In this document: positions 27,568 through 36,667 of the stretch, piece after piece
Position numbering within the stretch: position 1 is the stretch's first letter
Layout: each line of letters begins with the position of its first letter
Source: CAZFDE01 sp964517795
Lineage (GTDB): Bacteria > Planctomycetota > Phycisphaerae > Sedimentisphaerales > Anaerobacaceae
Direction of reading: 5' to 3'
NCBI GenBank assembly: GCA_964517795.1
Contig: CAZFDE010000005.1
Coordinates: 1 to 64,000 of the forward strand
Length of the DNA stretch: 64,000 nt
Program-made: the position numbers and the translations under genes
The notes under the pieces: model-generated
The model's database searches: none
Told to the model about the DNA's origin: nothing
Seen by the model: only the letters and a program-made list of their open reading frames with translations

Positions 27568-30339
27568 ATGAATTTGGAAATTCAGAAAGACAGCTTATCC
27601 TTATCGCTGGTGATTGTTTTATTGGCCTGCAGTTCGAGTTTTGCAGATCAAGTAAAAGCGCCAGAAGGTCCGATAGTAAACAAAATGTCCGCAGAATTAA
27701 CTGCTGTTTTTTCAGATTCCAATACATGGTCTTTTAATGCGTATTGGCGGCCTAACATTAAGGTGCCAAAAGATTTTTATATGGCGGATCACGGCCCTTA
27801 TATGAGAATAACGAAGGAAGGCGTCGCGAAATTAAAACAAACCGGTTTATACGAGCGTTTCATACCCGGCCACATTAATTCGGATCTGGTTCAATATTTT
27901 CTTCCGGAGCAGCGCGGAAGATTAAACAATATTTATATTAAAAAAATGATCGAACGGATTTTGCAAAATCAGTGGCCGGTGCATACACTTTTTTATTGTC
28001 GATTTCAAGGCAATCCGCCTCCAACTGAGCGATTTATTGATATTATCGGTGATCAGTGGATCGGCGACGGGCAGCCGGAAACGGTATACCGTCTTGAGCC
28101 GGTATTTCATTTCCTCAAAACCGGCCGCCGATGGAACGGCTCTTCCATGTATTTGTGGGATGAAACATTAGCGGAAGCTTTTTTTGAGGATGAACTTATT
28201 CCAAGGCTGAAGAATGAACTGCCCTTTGTTCAGAACATCCAACACAAATGGACGCGAAGTGAGTTGAGGAGGTTAAGTGATCTTTATTGTGAGGAATTTT
28301 GTCGGCCTACAAAACGCCCAATTGCGTGGGGGATGTACGTTGGAAGCTATCATATGGCTTCGATGCCTAATGTTGTAACCGTTGCTGAAAAAGGGTGCGA
28401 CCCGTTAAATAGTGCCCGGTCCAGGGGGATGCAGAGGCAATTTAAGGGAAATGAATATTCGATGGTATGGCAGGGGCATAGCCCGATCGAAAAATATTGT
28501 TATCCGACAAATGCCAAATTTCTTATCAATCGGGACCATTGGGGAGTACCGTTACCTTTATTACGATATTATATTTGGCGACCATATCTAACCGGTGCTC
28601 ATTATTATACCAACGAAACACTTCCCTCTGGTTGTATCCAGGATGTTGAAGGTGATGAACAATACGAACTCTCAACGATCGGGCATGTCGTGAAAGATAT
28701 GCTTGATTTCACCGATCGACACCCCCAAAGGGGTATTATCTATTCGCCAATTGGTTTAATGTTAGATTACAGCAGAGCTTTGAGTGCTTTCGGAAAGTCC
28801 TATTCTCGGAAAATCATCAATGATGATGCAGATGATATGACAGCGTGTATCTTAAATGCACTTTTCCCAGAACCCCCCCAAATCGCCGGTTCAGGCCCTC
28901 ATGGGAGCACTTATTTCAGAGCGGCCCCCTATGGGGAATTATTTGACCTCTTAAAGCCGAACAAGCCCGACAGTATGATTGAATCGAAAGCATTAGAAAA
29001 CTACAAAATCCTGTTTGCTTTAGGCGGGATGACATTTAATGAACATTTTTCAAAAATCATAAAAGATTATGTCGCTCAAGGGGGTGTTTTTGTGATCAAT
29101 GCCTCCGATATCACCGAATATATCGAAGGTGATTTTACAGGGCTTACGCTTAAAGGAAAAAAAACGGTTGAGGCGGGAGGTGAAATTATATGTAAGGAAT
29201 ATGATTTCGCAAGCATCGAAAAGCAATATACCTTAAATACGGTTCATTTGAAAAGTGCTGAGGTGATTTATGAAAATAGCGACGGAGATCCGGTTGTTGT
29301 TGTGAATCGCTACGGCCAGGGCCATGTTATTACACTGCTGCCTCACTATGGGTTAGCCGATCAAAGAGAATTGATCGTCACACCCCGTGGGCATACGTAT
29401 AGTCAAAAGATGATTTTGCGTTTTATGCAGCATTTTTTGCAACAGTTGTCAACCAAAGCCGTGCCTGTCCAAGTCAAGATTCCGGACGGTTTTGAAAGAA
29501 ACTTTGGGTGGCTTCTTTCGAAAAAGGATGCGAACTGGATCGTTACATTATTCAATTATTCCTGTGATCGCGAAACGGGTATTGCAAAAATTTATGGTAC
29601 CGGAAAAGCGGTTGTTGAGTACCCTTTAAAAGAAGTTCCATTTGAAATTCTGTGTACTGAGCCGACCGCCGATGTAATGGAGTGGTATAATGACCGTGAT
29701 GTTCGATGGAAGAAAGCAGGTTCAAAAGCGGTTGTTTCTGAAACCATGCATGGGGGTGAAATTCGTGTTTATGAGTTTAGTCCTGACAAGATTAAACCGG
29801 TTTCTCGGAAGCGATACTTGAATTATGCCAAAAATGCCAAGGTTACTTCATCGTCGTATCGAGATGGCTATGAACCCTGGCGCGCTGTGGACGGCAAGAT
29901 CGATGAAAACAGTTATTGGTGGTCGGATGTCGATTCCACGACAAAAAGGGTATTTGAAATGCCCCAGACGCTGACGATTGATCTGGGCGAAGCAAAAACG
30001 ATCGATCATATTTTTATTCTTTGGAAATTTTTCCCACAGGATACTTTAGCAACACGCCTGCATATAAATAAATACGTGATTGATGTCTCATTAGACGGCA
30101 AAGTGTGGGATCGGGTTTTCGATGAGAGTGAAAATGAGGATAACGCATCTGCCGAGGGACTGGAGCGATGGTTTGCCTCGATACGCGCCCGCTATGTTCG
30201 ATTAACAGTGCTTCGAAGTTCGTCATTTGACGGTGCCCGTCTGATCGAATTAAAAGTGATGGGGCCAAAAACAGAATACTATCAGCCGGTACGAAATTCC
30301 GTTGATTATCGTAATCCGTTATTTCAGTTGGTACGCTGA
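27568..30339 (+). CDS. exported (possible lipoprotein) unknown protein with C-terminal F5/8 discoidin domain
   Basis: A 923-residue protein whose N-terminus has a hydrophobic stretch ending LLACSSS, a good lipobox with Cys about residue 21. The bulk (about 40-640) is not recognised. It contains a beta-amylase/glutamine-amidotransferase-like pattern around residues 470-520 (ALGGMTFNEHFSKII and VAQGGVFVINASD), common in large glycosidase-like proteins. Residues about 751-905 form an F5/8 type C (discoidin) carbohydrate-binding module starting YAKNAKVTSSSYRDG. It lies 8 bases after the beta-helix gene, so the two are co-expressed. A polymer-binding or glycan-hydrolysing surface protein is the likeliest role; no active site is assigned. 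Confidence 0.7.
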   Translation: MNLEIQKDSLSLSLVIVLLACSSSFADQVKAPEGPIVNKMSAELTAVFSDSNTWSFNAYWRPNIKVPKDFYMADHGPYMRITKEGVAKLKQTGLYERFIPGHINSDLVQYFLPEQRGRLNNIYIKKMIERILQNQWPVHTLFYCRFQGNPPPTERFIDIIGDQWIGDGQPETVYRLEPVFHFLKTGRRWNGSSMYLWDETLAEAFFEDELIPRLKNELPFVQNIQHKWTRSELRRLSDLYCEEFCRPTKRPIAWGMYVGSYHMASMPNVVTVAEKGCDPLNSARSRGMQRQFKGNEYSMVWQGHSPIEKYCYPTNAKFLINRDHWGVPLPLLRYYIWRPYLTGAHYYTNETLPSGCIQDVEGDEQYELSTIGHVVKDMLDFTDRHPQRGIIYSPIGLMLDYSRALSAFGKSYSRKIINDDADDMTACILNALFPEPPQIAGSGPHGSTYFRAAPYGELFDLLKPNKPDSMIESKALENYKILFALGGMTFNEHFSKIIKDYVAQGGVFVINASDITEYIEGDFTGLTLKGKKTVEAGGEIICKEYDFASIEKQYTLNTVHLKSAEVIYENSDGDPVVVVNRYGQGHVITLLPHYGLADQRELIVTPRGHTYSQKMILRFMQHFLQQLSTKAVPVQVKIPDGFERNFGWLLSKKDANWIVTLFNYSCDRETGIAKIYGTGKAVVEYPLKEVPFEILCTEPTADVMEWYNDRDVRWKKAGSKAVVSETMHGGEIRVYEFSPDKIKPVSRKRYLNYAKNAKVTSSSYRDGYEPWRAVDGKIDENSYWWSDVDSTTKRVFEMPQTLTIDLGEAKTIDHIFILWKFFPQDTLATRLHINKYVIDVSLDGKVWDRVFDESENEDNASAEGLERWFASIRARYVRLTVLRSSSFDGARLIELKVMGPKTEYYQPVRNSVDYRNPLFQLVR

Positions 30340-30364
30340 CTTTTTCTGAAGAGACAAAGATTCA

Positions 30365-31534
30365 ATGGCTTTAAGAGTAGCTATCATTGCACATGCATGT
30401 CGTTCCGGCGGGGGTTTATTCCAAACCCAAAACCTGTTCGATGCGTTTAAGCGGGTGACGAACGATGAAGAATTTTTTTGGGTTTTTTCGGAAGGTGTCG
30501 GGTTCGATAAAATTGAATTACCAACACATAGTCAGGTATATACATATCGCGGACGACACAATATGGTTGAGCGATACGCGTTTGAATTGATTCAATTGCC
30601 AAAAATGGTAAAGGATTTTCAAGCAGATGTGATTTACAGCCCTGTCAATATCGGGTTAACGAATCCCGGTGTTCCCCAGGCATTATTCATACGAAATGCA
30701 TATTTGTTTTATCCCAAAAAATATTATCCCGATTTAAATTGTCGATTACGGTTAAGAATTCAATCGTTAAAAATGCAACTTCGAAAGTCGTTAAAAAAAA
30801 CACAATTAATATTCTGCCAAACCCCCGTTGTTAAAAAGCGATTTTCACAATACTATCATTATCCACCTGAAAACATTTGTGTTTTGGGATTTCCACCGCC
30901 TGCAGAAATAAACATCGAAACAAAAAATGAAAGGCCCGCTATTTATGAAGCGGCAGGTAAACATTTTAATATATTGATGATGTGTTCCTACATGCCTCAT
31001 AAAAATCCGGCTGTATTGATTTCCTTATGCAAAACATATGGTGCAGATTTCAGAAAACGCCGAATTCGCTTTGTTACAACAGTTGAACCGTCTGAGCATC
31101 CGAATGCGCCGTTGTTTCTTCGGGATATACAGCGTTTCGGCTGCGAAGATTTGATTATCAATAACGGATCGATTGCCAGGGAGAATGTGGCTGGTTTTAT
31201 ATCTCATTGCGAGGCATTTTGGTTGCCGACGCTTCTGGAATGCTTGTCCACGACTCATCTTGAAGCATTGGCACTGAATGTTCCGGTGCTTGCCCCGGAT
31301 ATTGATTTTGCTCAACACGTGTGTGGCCAGGCTGCGGTATATTATGACCCATGGGATATCGATTCGATTTACGCGGGAATTATTCAGTTATATGAGAACC
31401 CGGCTCTGCGAAATAGATTAACAGAAAAAGGCCGTCAACAACTCCAGGACAATATAAAATTCCCTCAAAATTGGGACGAAGTAGCGCAAACGACACTAAG
31501 CCGGCTACGGGGCCTTGCGCATAAGTCGTTTTAA
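30365..31534 (+). CDS. glycosyltransferase family 4
   Basis: A 389-residue GT-B glycosyltransferase. The acceptor domain begins LRVAIIAHACRSGGGLFQTQN, with the glycine-rich loop that faces the donor phosphate. The donor domain has ILMMCSYMPHKNPAVLI, and LPTLLECLSTTHLEALALNVP, the EX7E-like signature of GT4 retaining enzymes. It ends in a basic helix (about residues 350-385). The gene is AT-richer than its neighbours. It is the last gene before a predicted promoter at 31554. Confidence 0.86.
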   Translation: MALRVAIIAHACRSGGGLFQTQNLFDAFKRVTNDEEFFWVFSEGVGFDKIELPTHSQVYTYRGRHNMVERYAFELIQLPKMVKDFQADVIYSPVNIGLTNPGVPQALFIRNAYLFYPKKYYPDLNCRLRLRIQSLKMQLRKSLKKTQLIFCQTPVVKKRFSQYYHYPPENICVLGFPPPAEINIETKNERPAIYEAAGKHFNILMMCSYMPHKNPAVLISLCKTYGADFRKRRIRFVTTVEPSEHPNAPLFLRDIQRFGCEDLIINNGSIARENVAGFISHCEAFWLPTLLECLSTTHLEALALNVPVLAPDIDFAQHVCGQAAVYYDPWDIDSIYAGIIQLYENPALRNRLTEKGRQQLQDNIKFPQNWDEVAQTTLSRLRGLAHKSF

Positions 31535-31553
31535 TTAAAGTGCATACGTAAGG

Positions 31554-31582
31554 TTGTTTTTGAGGTCAAATCGTGATATACT
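31554..31582 (+). promoter_or_regulatory. predicted internal promoter of the amino-sugar module
   Basis: TTGTTT (31554-31559), 17-base spacer, TATACT (31577-31582), the latter preceded by TGA to give an extended -10 (TGATATACT). It sits in the longest intergenic gap (90 bases) of this stretch, just before the reductase/dehydratase/epimerase trio. Confidence 0.45.
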
Positions 31583-31624
31583 TTTGGGTTTCTAACTTGA
31601 ACAAGATTAACTGAAAGTGCAGAT

Positions 31625-32521
31625 GTGAAGAAAAGAATACTCGTTTTTGGTGCTGCGGGGATGTTGGGGCATAAACTCTATCAGCAGTTGGGGTCGCATT
31701 ATGAAGTTTATGGAACACTTCGCGGCAGTGCCGCCAATTATCAAAAATACGGCATCTATGATCCTGAATCGTTATTTCCTCATTTAGACATTTCCGATTA
31801 TGATGGGGTTATCCGTGTTATTTCCGAGGTAAAACCCCATGTGGTTATTAATTGCATCGGGGTAATCAAACAGCTTAAAACCGCAAAAGATCCTATTGTA
31901 ACGTTAAAGATTAACTCTTTGTGGCCGCACCAGTTAGCCAATCTTTGTCAAGCCGCCGGCGCCCGAATGTTTCATATCAGTACAGATTGTGTTTTTTCCG
32001 GAAGCAAGGGAATGTATACGGAAGAAGATGTTTCAGACGCCAAAGATTTGTATGGCCGGACAAAATTTTTGGGAGAAGTTAACAGAGAAGGGGCCTTGAC
32101 GTTAAGAACTTCTATTATTGGCAGGGAACTGGCGACTGCAAGCGGCCTGGTAGAGTGGTTTTTGAGTAATCAAAACGGTCACGTCAAAGGATTTAAAAAA
32201 GCCATTTATACGGGTTTTACAACCATTGAATTGTCAAAGATCATCATGAATTTAATCGAACATTTTCCGAACTTGTCGGGCTTATACCAAGTTTCGTCTG
32301 ATCCGATCGATAAATATACATTGCTGAATTTAGTGAATCAGGCATTTGGGCTGAATATTAAAATTGAGCCGGATGAGCAGTTCTGTATTGACCGAAGTCT
32401 TGACGGTAGCCGATTTAGGAAAACATGTAATTTTACGCCTCCTTCCTGGCAGAGTATGATCAGTGAAATGGCTAATGATACGACGTCGTATGAACGATGG
32501 CATTCTCAGTTTAGTTCGTAA
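31625..32521 (+). CDS. RmlD-like nucleotide-sugar 4-keto reductase (SDR)
   Basis: A 298-residue RmlD/dTDP-4-dehydrorhamnose-reductase-family SDR. The Rossmann motif FGAAGMLGHKLYQQL, the STDCVFSG segment, and the catalytic YGRTK (YxxxK) are seen. It has no C-terminal cupin, unlike CapF. Placed directly before a UDP-GlcNAc 4,6-dehydratase and a 2-epimerase, it matches the WbvB/WbvR/WbvD scheme known for UDP-L-QuiNAc, with this gene as the WbvR-type reductase; CapEFG-type UDP-L-FucNAc is the alternative. The GTG at 31625 is used; the overlapping ATG at 31623 is out of frame. Confidence 0.82.
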   Translation: MKKRILVFGAAGMLGHKLYQQLGSHYEVYGTLRGSAANYQKYGIYDPESLFPHLDISDYDGVIRVISEVKPHVVINCIGVIKQLKTAKDPIVTLKINSLWPHQLANLCQAAGARMFHISTDCVFSGSKGMYTEEDVSDAKDLYGRTKFLGEVNREGALTLRTSIIGRELATASGLVEWFLSNQNGHVKGFKKAIYTGFTTIELSKIIMNLIEHFPNLSGLYQVSSDPIDKYTLLNLVNQAFGLNIKIEPDEQFCIDRSLDGSRFRKTCNFTPPSWQSMISEMANDTTSYERWHSQFSS

Positions 32522-32550
32522 GGCAGACTTGGAAAGAAAGTGAGGTAAAG

Positions 32551-33579
32551 GTGGACGGTTTAAAAGGTAAAACGGTCTTAATTCCCGGGGGGACCGGTTC
32601 TTTTGGCAATGCTGTACTGGATGGATTGCTGCAGAGTGATTGCGCGGAAATCCGCATTTTCAGCAGGGATGAATGGAAGCAGGAGATGATGCGGATCAAG
32701 TACTCTAATCCAAGGCTCAAATTCTATATCGGCGATGTCAGAGACAAGGACGGTGTAGATCATGTTATGGATGGGGTGGATTTGGTATTCCATGCCGCGG
32801 CACTTAAACAAGTGCCCTCATGTGAATTTTTTCCGATGCAGGCGGTGATGACGAATATCATCGGCAGTCATAATGTCGTGACTTCAGCGATCGAGCACGG
32901 TGTTGACAAAGTGGTCTGCCTTAGCACGGATAAGGCGGCCTACCCGATAAATGCGATGGGCATGACTAAAGCCCTGATGGAGAAAGTCGCGCTTTCGGCA
33001 ACACGGATGATAACCCGTGCCAAAACGACAGTGTGTTGTGTTCGTTACGGCAATGTGATGTGCTCCCGCGGTTCGGTCATCCCCCTGTTTATCGGCCAAA
33101 TCCGCCACAATGAGCCGGTAACGATTACCGTGCCGCACATGACCCGTTTTTTATTGCCGTTGCGAGATGCGGTGGCATTGGTGTTGTTTGCGTTTCAACA
33201 TGCCACCCAGGGAGATCTGTTCATTAAAAAAGCACCGGCCTGTACGATTCTCGATCTGGCCAAAGCAGTCAAAAATATTTTTCATTCGGATGTAAAGGAA
33301 GAAATTATTGGTATTCGTCATGGTGAAAAAATTTATGAAACGCTGGCAACGCGTGAAGAACTGGTCCGATCTGAAGATATGGGAGATTATTATCGAATCA
33401 GGCTTGATGATCGAGATTTGAATTATGTCAACTATGGAAAATACTTTACAGAAGGATCAGTCGAAGAAACGAAACTGGATGATTACACATCGCATAACAC
33501 AGAACAATTGACTGTTTCTCAAGTGGAGGAACTCTTGTTGAGTCTGCCGGAAATTCAGAAAGAACTTCAGCAAGGGTAA
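32551..33579 (+). CDS. UDP-N-acetylglucosamine 4,6-dehydratase (CapE/WbvB-like)
   Basis: A 342-residue SDR of the polysaccharide-biosynthesis CapD/FlaA1 group, soluble (no membrane domain). It shows LIPGGTGSFGNAVLDGL for NAD, FHAAALKQVPSCEFFP, the STDKA stretch, and the modified catalytic motif MGMTKALMEK, where the canonical Tyr of YxxxK is replaced by Met, as in this subgroup. It would convert UDP-GlcNAc to the 4-keto-6-deoxy intermediate and, in CapE/WbvB, invert C5 to the L-sugar. GTG 32551 has GAGG 10 bases upstream. It is 30 bases past the reductase gene. Confidence 0.86.
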   Translation: MDGLKGKTVLIPGGTGSFGNAVLDGLLQSDCAEIRIFSRDEWKQEMMRIKYSNPRLKFYIGDVRDKDGVDHVMDGVDLVFHAAALKQVPSCEFFPMQAVMTNIIGSHNVVTSAIEHGVDKVVCLSTDKAAYPINAMGMTKALMEKVALSATRMITRAKTTVCCVRYGNVMCSRGSVIPLFIGQIRHNEPVTITVPHMTRFLLPLRDAVALVLFAFQHATQGDLFIKKAPACTILDLAKAVKNIFHSDVKEEIIGIRHGEKIYETLATREELVRSEDMGDYYRIRLDDRDLNYVNYGKYFTEGSVEETKLDDYTSHNTEQLTVSQVEELLLSLPEIQKELQQG

Positions 33580-33616
33580 TATGCTTTATCATTTCATAGT
33601 TGGATAACGAGCGAAA

Positions 33617-34759
33617 ATGAATCAAACAATTAAAGTGATCACGATCGTAGGGACTCGTCCGGAGATTATCAGGCTTTCTGAGACGATCCGTTTACTGGAC
33701 ACATTTACCGATCATCTTTTGGTCCATACCGGCCAAAACTATGATTATGAGCTCAATGAGATCTTTTTTGAAGATCTGGGCGTGCGAAAACCGGATTATT
33801 TCATGAATGTCGATACGACCAGTTTGGGGCATGTTTACGGCGGAGTGATGGTTGCGGCCGAACAGATACTTCGAAAGGAACAACCTGATGCCGTTTTGAT
33901 TTTAGGCGACACCAACAGTTCGATCGCCTGTATCATGGCGAAGCGGCTAAAAATACCGATTTTTCATATGGAAGCAGGCAATCGATGTTTTGATTTCAAT
34001 GTTCCCGAAGAGATCAATCGGCGCATCATCGATCATATCAGCGATTTTAACCTTGTCTATACCGAACATGCCCGTCGCAACCTGATCGCTGAAGGACTGC
34101 CGTCCAGACGAATCCATCTAACCGGTTCACCACTAAAAGAAGTGCTCTCTCGGCATATGCAGCGCATTGCGTCATCCGATGTTTTGCAAAAACTAAAGTT
34201 GGAGCCTAAACAGTATTTTCTGGTCAGTATGCATCGTGAAGAAAACGTGGATAACAGCCGGAATTTGACCGATTTACTTTCTGCATTGGAATCGCTTCAC
34301 GGCGAATTCAACTATCCGGTGATTGTATCCACCCATCCACGGACGCGGAAGCGGCTGGAAAATCTGGATAAAGAGATTCATAGCGGTATCCGGTTCTTAA
34401 AACCGTTTGGTTTTGTGGATTATGTCCATTTACAGATGAATGCGGCCTGCGTGCTCTCCGACAGCGGCACGATTAGTGAAGAGTCGGCAATACTTGATTT
34501 TCCGGCCGTAACAATACGTAATTCGATGGAACGCCCCGAAGCGATCGATGCAGGAACTATGATCATGACGGGTATGGATGCCGATGTGATCCGATCCGCG
34601 GTTCGATTGCAGATATCGTCAGAGAATCAGGCGGCCGAAGCAACACTCCCGTCCGAATACCAAGTACAGGATGTTTCATTCAGGGTGGTTAAGCTTATTT
34701 TGGGGGCAGCGAGATTGAGCAATCGGTGGGATGGTATACAAATCAATGATCTAACATAA
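33617..34759 (+). CDS. UDP-N-acetyl-sugar 2-epimerase (CapG/WbvD-like)
   Basis: A 380-residue member of the non-hydrolysing UDP-GlcNAc 2-epimerase family. Marks are VGTRPEIIRLSETIRLL, HTGQNYDYELNEIFFEDLG, MEAGNRCFDFNVPEEINRR, SDSGTISEESAI and MERPEAIDAGTMIMTG. The AGN rather than AGLR in the active-site loop, and the MERPEAIDAG ending without GTN, separate it from the 14525 epimerase and fit the branch that epimerises UDP-2-acetamido-2,6-dideoxy-L-sugars. This completes the trio for UDP-L-QuiNAc or UDP-L-FucNAc. The adjacent glycosyltransferase is a candidate user. Confidence 0.86.
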   Translation: MNQTIKVITIVGTRPEIIRLSETIRLLDTFTDHLLVHTGQNYDYELNEIFFEDLGVRKPDYFMNVDTTSLGHVYGGVMVAAEQILRKEQPDAVLILGDTNSSIACIMAKRLKIPIFHMEAGNRCFDFNVPEEINRRIIDHISDFNLVYTEHARRNLIAEGLPSRRIHLTGSPLKEVLSRHMQRIASSDVLQKLKLEPKQYFLVSMHREENVDNSRNLTDLLSALESLHGEFNYPVIVSTHPRTRKRLENLDKEIHSGIRFLKPFGFVDYVHLQMNAACVLSDSGTISEESAILDFPAVTIRNSMERPEAIDAGTMIMTGMDADVIRSAVRLQISSENQAAEATLPSEYQVQDVSFRVVKLILGAARLSNRWDGIQINDLT

Positions 34760-34760
34760 A

Positions 34761-35996
34761 ATGCGTATTCTTTTTATTACTCATTATTTTCAACCTGAGC
34801 CCAATTTTTTTATGGGGTTACCTTTTGCGAAAGAACTCCGGCGTCGGGGTCATCATATTCAGGTTCTGACGGGCTTTCCAAACTATCCCGGCGGGAAGAT
34901 ATATCATGGCTATAAAATAAAAGCTCGTATGACAGAAGTAATGGATGGTATTCCGATTATCAGGGTGCCATTATACCCCAGTCATGATCATTCCACGATA
35001 AAAAGGATTATTACTTATGTAACATTCGCACTTTCGGCTTCGGTTATTGGAACATTCAGTGTTGATAAAGCAGATGTGGCCTATGTTACACAAGGTCCGG
35101 CTACGATTGGTTATCCCGCCGAAATCATAAAGCTTATACGTCGTATTCCTTTTGTTTATGATATTAAAGATTTATGGCCTGATAGTTTGACAGCGACAGG
35201 AATGTTCGACAGCCGATTCGGCATGAAACTTGCAAACGCATGGTGTAAAATGACCTATAAATGGGCGGAAAAAATTACCGTCTGTACACCGGGCTACAAA
35301 AAAACATTGATTGAGCGGGGGGTGCCGGCTCAAAAAATTGAAGTGATATACAATTGGTGTGATCGTCATATCGTCACTCTTCCCCGCGATGAAGATTTAA
35401 TGGCAGCATTGCGTCTGGAGAATAAATTTATCATTACATATGCCGGCAACATTGGCAAAGCGCAAGCGATGGAGGTTGTGATCAAAGCGGCCGAAACATT
35501 AAAAGGTATGATTCCAGCCGTATGTTTTTTGATGGTTGGATCAGGAGTGGATTATAAATCGCTGAAACAGACGGCAGAGCAAAAAAAGCTTGATAATGTT
35601 CGATTTCTTGGCAGAAAACCCGTCGATCAGATTGCGTCATATTTGAGTATATCGGATGCTTTGCTGGTGCACCTGAAAAATACCCCGTTGTTTAAGATTA
35701 CGATACCCGGTAAAACTGAAGCTTATTTGGCGGCCGGAAAGCCCATATTAACGGGGGTGGGCGGGGACGCCAATGATATCGTCGAGAAGGCAAATGCAGG
35801 TATTGCGTTTGAATCAGAAAATGCAGAGGGGCTTGTCGAGGCGGTAGCAACGTTATTCAATATGAGCCCCGAACAGCGACGGCAAATGGGTGAAAATGGT
35901 TCAAGGTTTTATCAAGAGAATGTTTCATTTGAAATTGGTGTTGATAAATTTGAAAAGGTGTTCAATGCTCTATATAACAAAAAAGGAAAAGAATGA
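34761..35996 (+). CDS. glycosyltransferase family 4 (WbuB-like)
   Basis: A 411-residue GT-B glycosyltransferase with the N-terminal YFQPEPNFFMGLPFAKEL and VLTGFPNYPGGKIYHGYK, the pattern of the WbuB group that transfers L-FucNAc in E. coli O26/K-antigen units. YDIKDLWPDSL is a further group mark. The donor domain has AGNIGKAQAMEVVIKAAE and TIPGKTEAYLAAGKPIL. Its start lies 1 base after the epimerase stop. Given the neighbours it probably transfers the 2-acetamido-2,6-dideoxy-L-sugar. Confidence 0.88.
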   Translation: MRILFITHYFQPEPNFFMGLPFAKELRRRGHHIQVLTGFPNYPGGKIYHGYKIKARMTEVMDGIPIIRVPLYPSHDHSTIKRIITYVTFALSASVIGTFSVDKADVAYVTQGPATIGYPAEIIKLIRRIPFVYDIKDLWPDSLTATGMFDSRFGMKLANAWCKMTYKWAEKITVCTPGYKKTLIERGVPAQKIEVIYNWCDRHIVTLPRDEDLMAALRLENKFIITYAGNIGKAQAMEVVIKAAETLKGMIPAVCFLMVGSGVDYKSLKQTAEQKKLDNVRFLGRKPVDQIASYLSISDALLVHLKNTPLFKITIPGKTEAYLAAGKPILTGVGGDANDIVEKANAGIAFESENAEGLVEAVATLFNMSPEQRRQMGENGSRFYQENVSFEIGVDKFEKVFNALYNKKGKE

Positions 35997-36667
35997 AGTT
36001 TGAAAAAGACCATTCCAGTCACACGATTGTACCGCTCAGTTCTGAATATGTTGAAGGAGCTGTCGAAATGCATATGGTGGCATTCAGAGATTTCTTTTTA
36101 ACCTTTCTTGGAAAAGGTTTTTTGAGGGAAATGTATAACGCTGCTGTTGACCATCCTCTTTCTGTTTCATATGTGGCAATCAATCAAAATGGAGAGGTAT
36201 TGGGCGCTACGTTGGGTTTTATTGATTCACGAAAGTATTATCGAGATATTTTTAGAAAACGGTGGTTCAGATTTGCCTGGCAGGCTAGTTTCGCGGCCTT
36301 AAAAAAACCTTCCATTGTCCCCCGTCTTTTTAGGGCAACGCGACATACCGGGTATTACCCGCCGTGTGACATCCGGCCGCTTGCGGCCTTGCCATCGACC
36401 GCGGTCAAACCAGGGGTTCAGGGACTTGGCTTGGCGATCGGATTGATGAGAAAGGCCTGTGAAGAATTCGTCAATCGCGGGATTGATGCTGTTTATCTTA
36501 CCACTGATCGGGACAATAATGACCGTGTCAGAGGTTTTTACGAGGCACTTGGATGGGAATTACTGGGGTATTATACCACGGCTGAGGGCCGGCGCATGTG
36601 CTGGTATATTTGGCAAAACCCCAAAACCAGAAAATCAATTAAACAGGTAAACGTTAATGATGAGTGA
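35993..36667 (+). CDS. GNAT-family N-acetyltransferase
   Basis: A 224-residue protein whose acetyl-CoA-binding part is at the C-terminal half: LPSTAVKPGVQGLGLAIGLM is the GNAT motif A (VxPxxQGxGxG/A), and AVYLTTDRDNNDRVRGFYEA the following motif B region. The N-terminal third (SEYVEGAVEMHMVAFRDFF) carries the fold start. It overlaps the preceding glycosyltransferase by 4 bases and the next FkbH-like gene by 11, so it is coupled to both. It probably acetylates the amine of a sugar made by the DegT aminotransferase at 38818. Confidence 0.84.
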   Translation: MKFEKDHSSHTIVPLSSEYVEGAVEMHMVAFRDFFLTFLGKGFLREMYNAAVDHPLSVSYVAINQNGEVLGATLGFIDSRKYYRDIFRKRWFRFAWQASFAALKKPSIVPRLFRATRHTGYYPPCDIRPLAALPSTAVKPGVQGLGLAIGLMRKACEEFVNRGIDAVYLTTDRDNNDRVRGFYEALGWELLGYYTTAEGRRMCWYIWQNPKTRKSIKQVNVNDE

